A model generated the notes under the pieces. That model was not told where the DNA came from. It searched no databases and worked only from the letters and a program-made list of their open reading frames with translations. Positions 18,591-28,603 of a stretch of 64,000 nucleotides of DNA are shown here, one piece after another. This DNA comes from CAVQFD01 sp963724695. GTDB lineage: Bacteria > Acidobacteriota > Vicinamibacteria > Vicinamibacterales > CAVVIG01. The stretch is from positions 992,001-1,056,000 of the forward strand of contig CAVRVW010000003.1 in assembly GCA_963724695.1 (NCBI GenBank), written 5' to 3'. Every line of letters starts with the position of its first letter. Position 1 is the first letter of the stretch. A program made the translations under genes and the position numbers.

Positions 18591-19724
18591 ATGCTCACGC
18601 CGGCGCGCAGAGGCACCGCATGGCCGATTGTGTCCGCTCTCGCGGTGCTGTTCACTGTGTGCCTGTCCGTCCTGGCCGGAGCGCAGGATGCGGCCCCGGA
18701 CTCGTGCAATCTCGAGACCCCGGAGCGGATCGTGGCCGTGGCGGACGTCCACGGCGGGTACGATCGCTTCGTCGGCATCCTGCGGACCGCGGGCCTCATC
18801 GACAACCGTGAGCGATGGGCGGGAGGCCGCGCGGTGTTCGTGCAGACGGGAGACGTGCTCGATCGAGGACCGGACTCGCGCCGGGCGATGGACCTGATTC
18901 GGCGGCTCTCCAGCGAGGCCGCCCGTGCCGGCGGCCGGGTTCACGCCCTGCTCGGCAATCACGAAGTCATGCGCATGCTGGGAGACCTGCGGTACGTGAG
19001 CAGCGGCGAGTACACGGCCTTCAGGTCGGTCGATTCCGAGACGCTGCGGGACCGGTACTACACGGTCGCGGCCGGCGAGGCGTCCGACCGCGCGAAGGGC
19101 GCCGGGCAGAAGTTCGACGAGTCGGCTTTCCGGAAGGCGTTTCTGGGCCGGACGCCTCTCGGATGGGTCGAGATGCAGTTGGCGTTCGGACCCAAGGGCG
19201 ACTACGGGCAGTGGCTTCGAGAGCGGGACACGATGGTGCGCATCAACGGCATCGTCTTCGTTCACGGCGGGATCAGCCCCGCCGTGGCGGCGCTGGGGTG
19301 CGCGAAGGTCAACGCGACGGTGCGTTCGGATCTGGCGGCCTCAGGTGCGCCTCGTGATGCCGCGCAGGTCGCCGCCCAGCTGTCGACCGGCGAAGAAGGC
19401 CCGCTCTGGTATCGCGGCCTGGCGTTGAACGACGAGTCCACGTTCGCCCCTGATGTCGAGGCGATTCTGCGCGGGCTGAACGCCCGCGCGATCGTCGTCG
19501 GGCACACGGTCACGGCGAGCGGCCGCGTGGTACCGCGCTTCGGCGGCCGCGTGATCCAGCTCGACACCGGTATGCTCGGCGGCACGTTCTATCCGTCCGG
19601 CCGCGCTTCTGCCCTCGAGATCCGGGACGGCCGGTTCACGGCGATCTACGAGGACAGGCGCGACGAGCTGCCGTCCGCGGGGCGCGGCGCGGCGCCTGCG
19701 CCCGCAGGCGTGCCTCAGGGATAG
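18591..19724 (+). CDS. PPP-type metallophosphatase (Shewanella-like phosphatase group), exported
   Basis: This 377-residue protein has a signal peptide (PIVSALAVLFTVCLSVLAGA). The full calcineurin-like metal site is present: ADVHGG with D52 and H54, QTGDVLDRG at 86-93, LLGNHE at 121-126, later VHGGIS, and VVGHTV. The order and spacing match the PPP superfamily, closest in pattern to the bacterial Shewanella-like phosphatases that act on phosphorylated protein residues. The ATG at 18591 gives the signal peptide at the right place. It is flanked on both sides by the exported kinase-like paralogues and overlaps the end of the second by 10 bp, suggesting a joint role. Confidence 0.8.
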   Translation: MLTPARRGTAWPIVSALAVLFTVCLSVLAGAQDAAPDSCNLETPERIVAVADVHGGYDRFVGILRTAGLIDNRERWAGGRAVFVQTGDVLDRGPDSRRAMDLIRRLSSEAARAGGRVHALLGNHEVMRMLGDLRYVSSGEYTAFRSVDSETLRDRYYTVAAGEASDRAKGAGQKFDESAFRKAFLGRTPLGWVEMQLAFGPKGDYGQWLRERDTMVRINGIVFVHGGISPAVAALGCAKVNATVRSDLAASGAPRDAAQVAAQLSTGEEGPLWYRGLALNDESTFAPDVEAILRGLNARAIVVGHTVTASGRVVPRFGGRVIQLDTGMLGGTFYPSGRASALEIRDGRFTAIYEDRRDELPSAGRGAAPAPAGVPQG

Positions 19725-20554
19725 AGCACCGCGCCTTCGCCCTTCTGCGCCACGAGCTTCTTCGACAAGTCCACGATGGCGTCGCGCCGCCTGAGCAGGC
19801 CCCGGATCTGTGCGCCCGTGAGGAGCTTGCCCACACGCTCGGTCAAATCCTTCTCCTCCAGCTTCTGGATGCCCGCAAGCAGTGACCTCGAGAACCGCGT
19901 GAGATCTGCGGGCGTTCTCGGCGTGTCGAAGGGCCGGAACGACCGGGAGTGGTCGATCAGGCGGATCTCCCAGTCCTTCGTGATGAGAATGTTGTTGAGG
20001 TGGCGATCGGTGTTGTAGATCAGGTTATCGAACAGACGCACCTTGAACATCTGCTGGTTCCAGGCTGCCGCATCAGGGGCCGTGAGCTTTTGCTTGACAC
20101 GCTCGGCTTCCGGCATCATCGACTGGACCCAGAACTGCAGCGACCCGCGCTTTCCGTTGAGTATCCGTTCGACCGTGGCCGGCACCATCCCGAGTCCGAT
20201 GATCTTGTCCACCTCGTAGGCCGGGATCTCCGTTCGCCAGCTGTCCTGGAAATCGATCTCGCCCTTCCCACGTTCCAGTTGTGTAAACCCCGACTTGGCA
20301 TCGTCAATCGTCTTGAACAAGGCGTAGTGCTCGACGCCATCCAGCTTGAGTGTCGCCCGCTGCGGCGCCGTGACGCCCACCGGAGTGCTCCTGAGGTTGA
20401 CGAGCTCGCCCTTCAAGAGAAATTGCTCGGGCGCCTCACCCTGGAAGACCTCCCTCGTTGGCGGCGCGACCACCGCCGCTTGCTGCGCGACCACCGCACT
20501 CCAGGACCACAGACTCACCGCGAGCAGGACGACCGTGCACAGACGTTTTCTCAT
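19715..20554 (-). CDS. Exported kinase-like protein B (paralogue of A)
   Basis: This 279-residue protein has a signal peptide (VVLLAVSLWSWSAVVAQ); the ATG at 20554 has an upstream GAGGG. It shares the layout of protein A: K81 in HYALFK, Glu109 in TEIPAYEVDKIIGLGMVP, the catalytic-loop-like NTDRHLNNILI with D183, H185 and N188, and LIDHSRSF with D201. D-R-H-x-x-N followed by a strand and I-D-H is the arrangement of PI3/4-kinase-like and FAM20/HipA-like folds. Here all expected residues are present, so B is the better candidate for an active enzyme. It follows the translocase fusion by 31 bp. Confidence 0.6.
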   Translation of the reverse strand: MRKRLCTVVLLAVSLWSWSAVVAQQAAVVAPPTREVFQGEAPEQFLLKGELVNLRSTPVGVTAPQRATLKLDGVEHYALFKTIDDAKSGFTQLERGKGEIDFQDSWRTEIPAYEVDKIIGLGMVPATVERILNGKRGSLQFWVQSMMPEAERVKQKLTAPDAAAWNQQMFKVRLFDNLIYNTDRHLNNILITKDWEIRLIDHSRSFRPFDTPRTPADLTRFSRSLLAGIQKLEEKDLTERVGKLLTGAQIRGLLRRRDAIVDLSKKLVAQKGEGAVLYP

Positions 20555-20584
20555 TTCACCCTCGCAATTCACCCGCAACTGCCT

Positions 20585-23500
20585 TCACCTCGTGGCGCCA
20601 GACGCGGCTGTCCGAGGCGCACCAGCGACGGCCGCCTCCGGCTCGCCCGCGCTCAAGACGCCGCTGAAGAGTCCCTGCAATAGATCAACGTGATCGGTCA
20701 GCACATCGAACAGGTCGTCGCGCTCGATCCGGAGCGCCCGTCCCGTTTGGGTCACCGTCGAGCGCCGGCCGAGCGGCACGCCGGCGAGGGTCTCGGCCAG
20801 GCCAATCGTGCAGCCGGGCCCGACGATTCGCTCTTCTGTTCGGTCGCCCTCGAGCATCACCTCGCCCGCCAGGATGTGATACACGGCGGGGCCGTCGGTC
20901 TCGGCGAACAACACGCGTCCGGCCGTGAGCTCGATTTCCCGCGTAATCGTGACCAGGTCGAGCAGCTGGCCGACCGTCGCCCGCCGAAGGAGCGGATTCT
21001 GTCGCAGCAACAGCACGATTTCGATGGGCTGCGGAGACGGGCCGCGTGGGATCGCGGCGCCCGCCGGCGGCGCGTAAACCACGCGCCAAGGCTGCATTTT
21101 CGGCCGATCGAGGAGCATGCGGAACAGTCCCTGCGCCAGGACGACGTTGTCCGACAGCATCGTCAGGAAGTCGCTCCCGTCGAGCGCCAGCGTCACGGCG
21201 CGGTCGACGGCCCTGGTCGGTGCGTCCGAGCGGCGCACCTTCCAGCACCTCCTCGAAGGCGAGGGCATGGGCGCGGCGACCTCGCGCGGCGCGTCCTCGC
21301 CGCCGACAGCTGCACATCGCCCTCGAGCAGGAACTGGACGTCGGTGGCCGGCGTGCCCTCGCGGCCAATCTCGCGGCCCGCCTCGTGACGTCGACTGCCG
21401 GCCCGCGCCGGCAATGCGGAAGAGCTCGTCCACCGAGACGAAGTCGAACACCGGAATGGCACGCAGCCGATCTGCCAGCTCGACGACGGGCAGCGGCTCG
21501 GTCCATGGAACGCGGCGCATCTCCGACAGCCGATGCGCTGGCGAGCGCCCACTCCGCGGCCTCGAACGCAAAATCGTGTGCCGGCCGCTGTGCGACCGAG
21601 TACTCGAGATCGTCGGCGAGCGACCAGAGGCGGCGCTGCTCGACGAAATGGATGGCCGACGCGGCGACGACCGGATCGTCGTCGTGCACGAGCTGCGCGA
21701 GCGTGTCTTCGAGGTCGCGCGGCCGGGTCTTGAGGACGCTGTTCGCGTGGCGCACCTTCTCGGCCAGCGGCATGTCGTCGATGATCGGCATCACCCGCTT
21801 GCGGACGGGCCCGTCAGCAGGTTGTCGAGATACTCGACGGCGCCGGCGCGCGCGCGGCCGTCGGGCTGCTCGATCGCGTAGCGCGCCGCGGCGACGTCCT
21901 TCCAGGGATAGAGCAGCCCGAGCAGGCGGTAGATGCGGTCGAGCGTGCGCTCCAGCTTGTCGTCGAGGGCGCGGACGAGCAACGATCGAGACGCGCCGGC
22001 ATCGCGCGTGACGATGTTGTAGCGGAGCGTCAGGTAGGTGTAGTAGCGGGCCTCTCCTTGAGGACGAGCGCTTCGATCGGCGGCGCGCGGAACGCGAGCT
22101 CCGGATGATCGCGACGCAGCGCGCTCGATCGCGTCGATGACCTTGTAGCGCAGGAATCCGTCCGGCTCGTCGAGGGCGCCGAGCAGCGCGTCCATCGACG
22201 CTCGTGCCGGGATCCGCGCCAGCGTCGCGGGAATGTGCCGGCGCACCCAGCGCTGCTCGTCGCGATCCTGCAGGAAGTGGACGAGCGGGCCGAGCACGTC
22301 CTCGCCGTAGCTGACGAGCGTGTCGCGCGCGGCGCTCTTCAGCACGCGGTGGCCGAGCAGCGACACGAGCGCCGGCACGAAGAGCGCGTCGCTCGCTCCC
22401 ATGCGGCGCCCAGCTCTGCACGCTGCGATCGCCTCGCGCGCGACGTCGACGTCGCGGTCGTGAATGAGCGGAATCAGCAGCGAGCGGAACGACGGGTTCG
22501 GATGTGCGCGAGCGCGGCGGCGGCTTCGCGGCGCGCGCCGGCGGCGCGCGTCGCGCGTGTCGTCGATCAGCCGCGCAGAGCGCGCTTCGGCGGCGTCCGC
22601 GTCGGCCTCGTCGCCCGAGTCGGCCAGCTCCACCGCCGCCGTCACCGCCACGCGCGGGTCCGGATCGTCGAGATGAGCGCCGCATCAGCGTCGACACGTC
22701 CTCCTTGCGCAGCGCCGCCAGCGCCCGCACCGCCGCCGCGCGCACGTCGGCGTCGTCGTCCTTCAGCATGCGCTCGACCGCCGGGCATCCAGCCGCCCGG
22801 CGCCGCGGGCCGCGCCGCCTCGAGCGCGACGAGCGCCCGCGCCCGCACGCCGGGCGATTCGTGATGCAGCAGCAGCGGCGTGATCAGGTGCCGCTTGTCG
22901 AGCGTCTCGAGCATCTCGATCGCGTAGAGCACGGACGCTTCGTCGGGGTTCGCCAGCTCCTCGACGAGCGTCTCGATCGTCGCCGGGTCGGCGACGTCGA
23001 GGCGCACGGTCTCCGGCGCCATCGCTCGCGCTTCGAGGCTGCGCCGGAACGCCCGCAGGTATTCGCGCCGCGCGCGCAGCGCCATGACGATCCAGAGCCG
23101 CCGTCACCGCCAGGCTCGCGTAGCTCAGCTGCTGCCAGTCGAGGCCGAGGCCCCACGGCTTGATCAGCACGAGGAGCAGCAGCGCGCCGAGCGCCTTCGC
23201 GAACCGATCGACGGTGACGTCGACGAACGGCTTCGCGCGGTGCTTCAGATCCGGCCGGCAGCGGCAGGAACAGCACTTCGCGCGTCGTCTTGTCGAGCGT
23301 GTAGCGCAGCGACGTGTCGAGCACGCGCGCCGCGGCCGGCGCCCAGAGCGCGCCGGTGAGCAGGATGACGATGGCCGTCGCGCCGAGGCTCGACCGGCAG
23401 CACCAGCAGCGCGAACGCCAGCCCGAGCGATCGATGGATCCGGCTCGGTCAGCCCGACCTGCATGACGAAGCCGACGAGCGACAGGTAGAAGGTCACCTG

Positions 23501-24327
23501 CGCCGAGGAACGCCGTGATGGCGTCGGTGTCCGAGGCGCCCTTGATCGCCTCCGCCGCCATGTTCAGCTGCTGCTCGACGATCGCCGCGCCGATCGCGGC
23601 GAACGCGATGACCAGCGCGATGAGCTGCAGGTGCCGCGAGCCGAGCAGCAGCGGATCGCCTCGCCGCCGCCGACGCCTCGCTCCTCTCGACCGGCGTCAT
23701 CGGCGGCGACCGGCTGCGCGCCGCACGATCGCCGCCACGATGACCGACGCAGAGCGGCGAGCACCGCCGCGCTCACGAGCAGCAGGTTGTCGGTGCCGAC
23801 CTCGTCGACCGCGAACGCCGTGACCGCCGCGCCCATCGCGCCGCCGAGGCTCGCGCCGCCGCCGATGAAGCCGAAGAGGCGCCGCGCCTGCCGCGGATCG
23901 TAGATGTCGTTGGCGAGCGTCCAGAACTGGCTGATGAGCAGCACGCCGAGGAGCAGGCCGAAGACGTAGAAGCGCGACCGACACCCAGTCGCCGCCGACC
24001 CGGAACAGCAGCCAGAAGAGCACGAGCAGCGGCGACCTCGCCCGCCTGCGTCACCGGAATGACCGCACCGGCGCGGCAGCCGTCGCGATCGCCCAGCTGT
24101 AGACGTGCATCAGCACGCCGATGACGACGCCCGCCGCGAGCTGCACGTACGGCAGGTTGTCGGCGCCGAGCGCGGTGATGAACTTCGACCGCGTGATCGG
24201 CTTGAGGATGTTGTACGCCGTCATCGCCAGGAACGAGTAGGCGAACATCAGCCAGCGCCGTCGCGGCCTCGCCCTCGCGCAGCGTGACCAGTCTTGCCGA
24301 ACAAGCCGGGCGAGGAGCGACGTCATG
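20585..24327 (-). CDS. Nucleotide translocase-like membrane protein fused to HEAT repeats and a cNMP-binding domain, frame heavily interrupted
   Basis: The N-terminal part (24327 to about 23000) has membrane segments like the Npt/TLC ADP-ATP translocase family: LMFAYSFLAMTAYNILKP, LGADNLPYVQLAAGVVIGVL, and DIYDPRQARRLFGFIGGGAS. The middle (about 22900 to 21500) is HEAT-like helical repeats (DADVRAAAVRALAALR; PGVRARALVALEAARP). The C-terminus holds a cyclic-nucleotide-binding domain (GRVLFAETDGPAVYHIL, then a GPGCTIGLAETLAG loop), with a partial earlier copy. This architecture is known in Acidobacteria and relatives, and its transport substrate is unproven. At least eight frame breaks are present, most fixable by single-base removal. 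The TGA stop is at 20585. Confidence 0.7.
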
Positions 24328-24485
24328 GGATGGACATCGTCGTTGACGACAGCGACGACTGGAAGATACCCGAGTTCCGGCGCCTGGGCAGAAGAATCTC
24401 GCCCGGTGCGCGGCCCTTGCTCCACGGCGGAAACTGTGGCCTGATGGTGCCTCGCTCGGCGCCGTGCCGACCTCTGGAAAGGACC

Positions 24486-26244
24486 ATGATGCAGGTGCAC
24501 ACTCGTCTGCTGGCCGCCGTCGCCAGCCTCGTGACGGTTTCGGCGCTCGTCATGGCCGCCGACTACAAGCTGACCGTCAGCCAGGATCGGCTCAATCAAC
24601 GCGATGAACGAGCCGCAGAACTGGCTGCTGATGAACGGCGACTACGGCTCGACCCGCTACTCGAAGCTCTCGCAGATCAACCGCGACAACGTGAAGAACC
24701 TGCGGATGGTCTGGGCGCTGGCGCTCGGCGGCATGCAGGACGTCGGGCAGAACGGTCCCGAGAACGAGGTCAATCCCGCTCATCGACAACGGCATCATGT
24801 ACACGACCGACGGCTGGGGCACGGTCTACAAGATCGACGCCAGCAACCCGGATCAGGGCAAGTTCGTGTGGATCGCCGATGCCGCCGTCCGGCACGAGGG
24901 CAACTCGCCGCGCACGCGCGGCATCGCGCTCTGGGAAGACCGCGTCATCGCCAACCTGCCCGACGGCCGCGTGATCGCCATCGATCGCGACAACGGCGAG
25001 ATCGTCTGGGACAAGGCGATCGCCGGCAAGAACGAGTTCGGCGGCTCAGGAGGAGTTCTACACCGCGCCGCTCGTGGCCGACGGCAAGGTCCTCGTCCAG
25101 AACGGCGCCGGCGACGGCGGCACGCGCGGCTGGGTCGCCGCGCTCGACGTCAAGACCGGCGACGAGCTCTGGCGCTTCTACGTCGTGCCGAAGCCAGGCG
25201 ACCCGGGCAGCGAGACGTGGAAGGACGATCACAACGCCTGGAAGACCGGCGGCGGCGGCATCTGGCAGACCGGCTCGTACGATCCGGCCACGAAGCTCTA
25301 CATCGTCGGCACCGGCAACCCGTATCCCATCTACGATCCGCAGTTCCGCCCGGGCGACAACCTCTACACCAATTCGGCCATCGCGCTCAACGTCGACACC
25401 GGCAAGCTGGCCTGGCACTTCCAGTACACGCCGAACGATTCGTGGGACTTCGACGAGGTCGGCGTCCACATGCTGTACGACATCACGATCGACGGCGTCA
25501 ATGCGCAAGGTCGTCGGCCACTACGCGCGCAACGGCTTCTACTACACGCTCGATCGCGCCACCGGCAAGTTCATCAAGTCCGAGAAATACGTCAACGACC
25601 TGAACTGGACGAAGGGCATCGATCAGAAGACCGGCAAGCCGTTCGAGTACAACCCGAAGCTCGACGTTCAGCTGTACAACCCGGAGGCGCGCGCGCTTGC
25701 GCGGCGACGGGCAGAAGCGCACCTGCCCGACCTGGCACGGCGGCATCGCGCACCAGCCGCTCGCCTTCAACCCGATCAAGAACATCGCCTACGGCGTCGG
25801 CACCGAAGGCTGCTTCTCGCAGAACGGCGCGGCCGTCGCGTCACTCGGGCCAGGACGGCGGCGTCGAACAACAAGGCCGAGCGAGCCGCGGAAGTACAGC
25901 AGCGATCTCGTACTACGGCGCGGTCACGGCGTTCGACGCGCTCAACCACAAGGTGCTGGCGAAGGTCGTCGACCGACATCGAGATTCGTTCCGGTGTCAC
26001 GGCGACGGCCGGCGGCCTCGTCTTCAGCGCGCTGCAGGACGGCTGGGTCGTGGCCTACAACGACGAGACGCTCGAAGAACTCTGGCGCTTCAACCTCGGC
26101 ACGCCGCTCAAGGGCTCGCCGGTGACCTACGCCATCGGGCCGAAGCAGTATCTGGCCGTGCAGACGAGCGGCCGGCACCTGCACCCGGTGAAGTTCGACA
26201 ACCTCGAGAACTCGAGCTATCTGTTCGTGTTCGCGCTGAACTAG
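24486..26244 (+). CDS. PQQ-dependent alcohol dehydrogenase-type quinoprotein, exported, frame interrupted
   Basis: The ATG at 24486 begins a signal peptide (LLAAVASLVTVSALVMAA). The body is a beta-propeller quinoprotein: NWLLMNGDYGSTRYSKLSQI, GIMYTTDGWGTVYKID, the W-motif DNGEIVWDKAIAG, VLVQNGAGDGGTRGWVAALD, and YDPATKLYIVGTGNPYP. Propeller strands follow (FQYTPNDSWDFDEVG; CPTWHGGIAHQPLAFNP; TATAGGLVFSALQDGWVVA). No haem motif is seen, so electrons must leave to a separate cytochrome; the convergent c-type cytochrome at 26317-26871 is the obvious partner. Removing one base near 24594, 24772, 25048, 25500, 25702, 25843, 25910 and 25971 restores one frame. Confidence 0.85.
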
Positions 26245-26293
26245 AGGGACTCACGCTTAGGCTCAGGTCAGCTCGAGGCCTGACACCGGAAGG

Positions 26294-26318
26294 GAGGTGG
26301 CGCGGTCAGCGCCACCTC
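26294..26318. terminator. Perfect inverted repeat between convergent genes
   Basis: A 10-bp stem, GAGGTGGCGC and GCGCCACCTC, encloses a 5-nt loop (GGTCA). It lies 49 bp after the dehydrogenase stop and overlaps the stop of the convergent cytochrome gene. There is no clear T-run on either side, so a bidirectional terminator or transcript-protecting hairpin is inferred from position and stem strength. Confidence 0.5.
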
Positions 26319-26871
26319 ACTTCGGAAATTCGCTGCAGACGTCGACGTCGCTGCCCCAGAACTCCACGCACTTCGCGTGATCCATCGGGCCTTTCCCGAT
26401 CACCTTGTCGAACAGGAAGTCGGCGATCATCTCGATCTCGCGCGGCTGCAGCGTCGCCGGCGGATCGGGCAGCGCCAGGCCGTTCTTCTTCAGATCCGCC
26501 ATCGTCGTTCCGTTGCACCGCGCGGCGTCGGTGTAGGCGAGACGGTCGAACGCGGGCATGCCCCGCCCGGGGCGGCCGCACTTGATCGCGTTGATGATGC
26601 CGGCCCGGCCGAGCCGCGTCGTGCGCAGGTTCGCGCCGTCGGGCATCTGCGTGTCCATCTTGCGGCCGTCGGCCGCCCAGCCGTGGCACGTCTGGCAGTC
26701 GGCCTTCGGGCGATAGATGCGCATCCCTTCCGCGACGTCCTGCGGGTCCGCCGCCGACGGCTGGCCTCCCGGCGGCGGGGCGGCGACGAGCAGCCCCCCG
26801 AGCAGAACCGTCACCGCCGAGATCACGGCCGAGTGCCGCCAGCGTCTCGCCCGGCGTCTTGCGGCGTTCAT
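26317..26871 (-). CDS. Exported monohaem cytochrome c
   Basis: This is a 184-residue protein. The ATG at 26871 has a good upstream GGAGG. The N-terminus is a signal peptide or anchor (SAVISAVTVLLGGLLVAA). One haem-binding CQTCH motif (KADCQTCHGWAADGR) follows, with a distal methionine candidate in GRGMPAFDRLAY. The C-terminus contains two cysteines (HAKCVEFWGSDVDVC). It is convergent with the PQQ dehydrogenase, and cytochromes of this kind accept electrons from such quinoproteins. The frame is intact. Confidence 0.85.
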   Translation of the reverse strand: MNAARRRARRWRHSAVISAVTVLLGGLLVAAPPPGGQPSAADPQDVAEGMRIYRPKADCQTCHGWAADGRKMDTQMPDGANLRTTRLGRAGIINAIKCGRPGRGMPAFDRLAYTDAARCNGTTMADLKKNGLALPDPPATLQPREIEMIADFLFDKVIGKGPMDHAKCVEFWGSDVDVCSEFPK

Positions 26872-26952
26872 CCTGCCTCCTGTCACCGTCAGGCTCGTGG
26901 CGGTTTTTAGATCGCTGTAGCACGTAGACCACGTACCCGGTCCGAGGTCAGC

Positions 26953-28603
26953 GAGGTGGCAGCGCAAAACTCAGGATCAGGTCGCCGCCTCTGCGCCCCC
27001 GATCGCCGCCTCCCGACGATCCGCCGCCGCCACCTTGGGGCTGGATCGGCCTGCTCGCCGTCGCCTGGGTCTGGGGCCAGAACTGGCTTGAGGACATCGT
27101 CGTCGCCGTCGAGGATCCCGGTGGCTACGGCGCCCCGCCCGTGGAGGGGATGCCGTTCATCGGCGGCCTCGCCTGGCTGCTGATGGCAGGCGGGGCCGTC
27201 CTGCTGCTGGTCGCGCTCTCCTTCTTCCTCTCCTGGCGCTTCACCAAATATCAGGTGACCGGCCAGCACGTGAACGTGAACAGCGGAGTCGTTTTCCGCC
27301 GCCAACGGCAGGCCCGGATCGACAGGGTCCAGGCCATCGACATCGTCCAGCCGCTGCTGGCGCGCATCTTCGGCCTGGCCGAGCTCAAGTTCGAGGTCGG
27401 CCGACGCGGGCCAGACCGCCATGAGCCTGGCCTTCCTCAGGCTTGACGAGGCCAAGCGGCTGCGCAACCTGATCCTGGCCCGCGCCGCAGGGCTGCGGCC
27501 CGGCCCGACCGGGCCCGCTGCCGTCGGACCCGCCGCACCGGCACCTTTCCTGCCGCCGCCGTCCGCGCCGGCACCTGCGGCATCGGCGCCGTGCCCGGCC
27601 GGCACCGGTCGGCAGGCGCTTTGACGCGGCGTCTACGGGCTCCGGCGCGCCTTCCGCGCCGGAGCCGGCAGCCGGCGTCGTGCCCGCCGCGGACGCCACC
27701 GAGGCGCCGGAGCGGGTGGTCGCGACCGTCCCGGTCGGGAGGCTGGTCGGCTCGATGATTTGCCGGCCGTTGACCGTCAGCGTCGCGGTGCTGATCGTCG
27801 GCGGATGGCCGTACAGCAGCCGCTCCTCGAGGGCGGCATCAGCCCGCTGGTGGTGCTGCCGTTCCTGCTGGGCGCGGCCGGGGCACTGTGGAAGGGGTTT
27901 TCCAACGGCTTCAACTTCCGGGCGGCGGCCAGCCCCGACGGGCTGAGGATGGGCTACGGGCTGCTGGACACCCGGCACCAGACCGTCCCGCCGGGACGGG
28001 TGCAGGCCGTGGAGATCCGGCGGCCGCTGCTGTGGCGGCCGTTCGGCTGGTACCGGGCCGCTCTACGTGACGTCCTCGCCCGCTACGCGGGTCGGCGGTG
28101 CCGGCGGCGAGGAACGCTCCACCGTCCTGCCGGTGGGCACCTTCGCGGATGTGCTCGCGGTCCTTTCCGTGGTGCTGCCGGACCCCGGCACCGCCCGGCC
28201 GTTGGAACTGGTCTCCGCCGGCATCAACGGCAGCGGCGACGCCGAGGGCTTCCGCACCACGCCCCGGCGTGCCAAGGCGCTGGCGCCGCTGGCCTGGCGC
28301 CGGCAGGGCTTCGCGCTCACGGACACCGCGCTGTTCGCCCGCACCGGGGTGCTGGGCCGGGCGCTGGCGATCGTCCCGCACGAGCGCACCCAGGGGATCG
28401 CCCTCCATCAGGGGCCGCTGGCCCGCCGCTTCGGCGTGTGCGACGTGCGCCTGGCCACCACGGCGGGGCCGGTGGCGCCGCGGGTGGTCCAAGCGGACGT
28501 GGAGGCGGCCCGGGAACCGTCCCTTGAGCAGGCGGACCGTGCGGCGAAGGCACGGCACCGCAACGACCGCGACCACTGGTTCGAGGAGGATCGCCATGGC
28601 TAA
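26953..28603 (+). CDS. Multi-PH-domain (bPH2/YdbS-YdbT-like) membrane protein, actinobacterial, frame interrupted
   Basis: Readable segments form a membrane protein with bacterial PH domains. Membrane stretches are LGWIGLLAVAWVWGQNWL and LAWLLMAGGAVLLLVALSFF. The first PH domain has KYQVTGQHVNVNSGVVF, RQRQARIDRVQAIDIVQP and LARIFGLAELKF. A second has RMGYGLLDTRHQTVPPGRV and QAVEIRRPLLWRPFGWYRA. A third near the end has FALTDTALFARTGVLGRAL and IVPHERTQGIALHQGPLAR. Stop and next start overlap (28596-28603). The same protein precedes the DUF2520-panC pair in many Actinobacteria. The start is not resolved; several breaks are present (about 27410, 27620, 27825, 28065). Confidence 0.6.
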
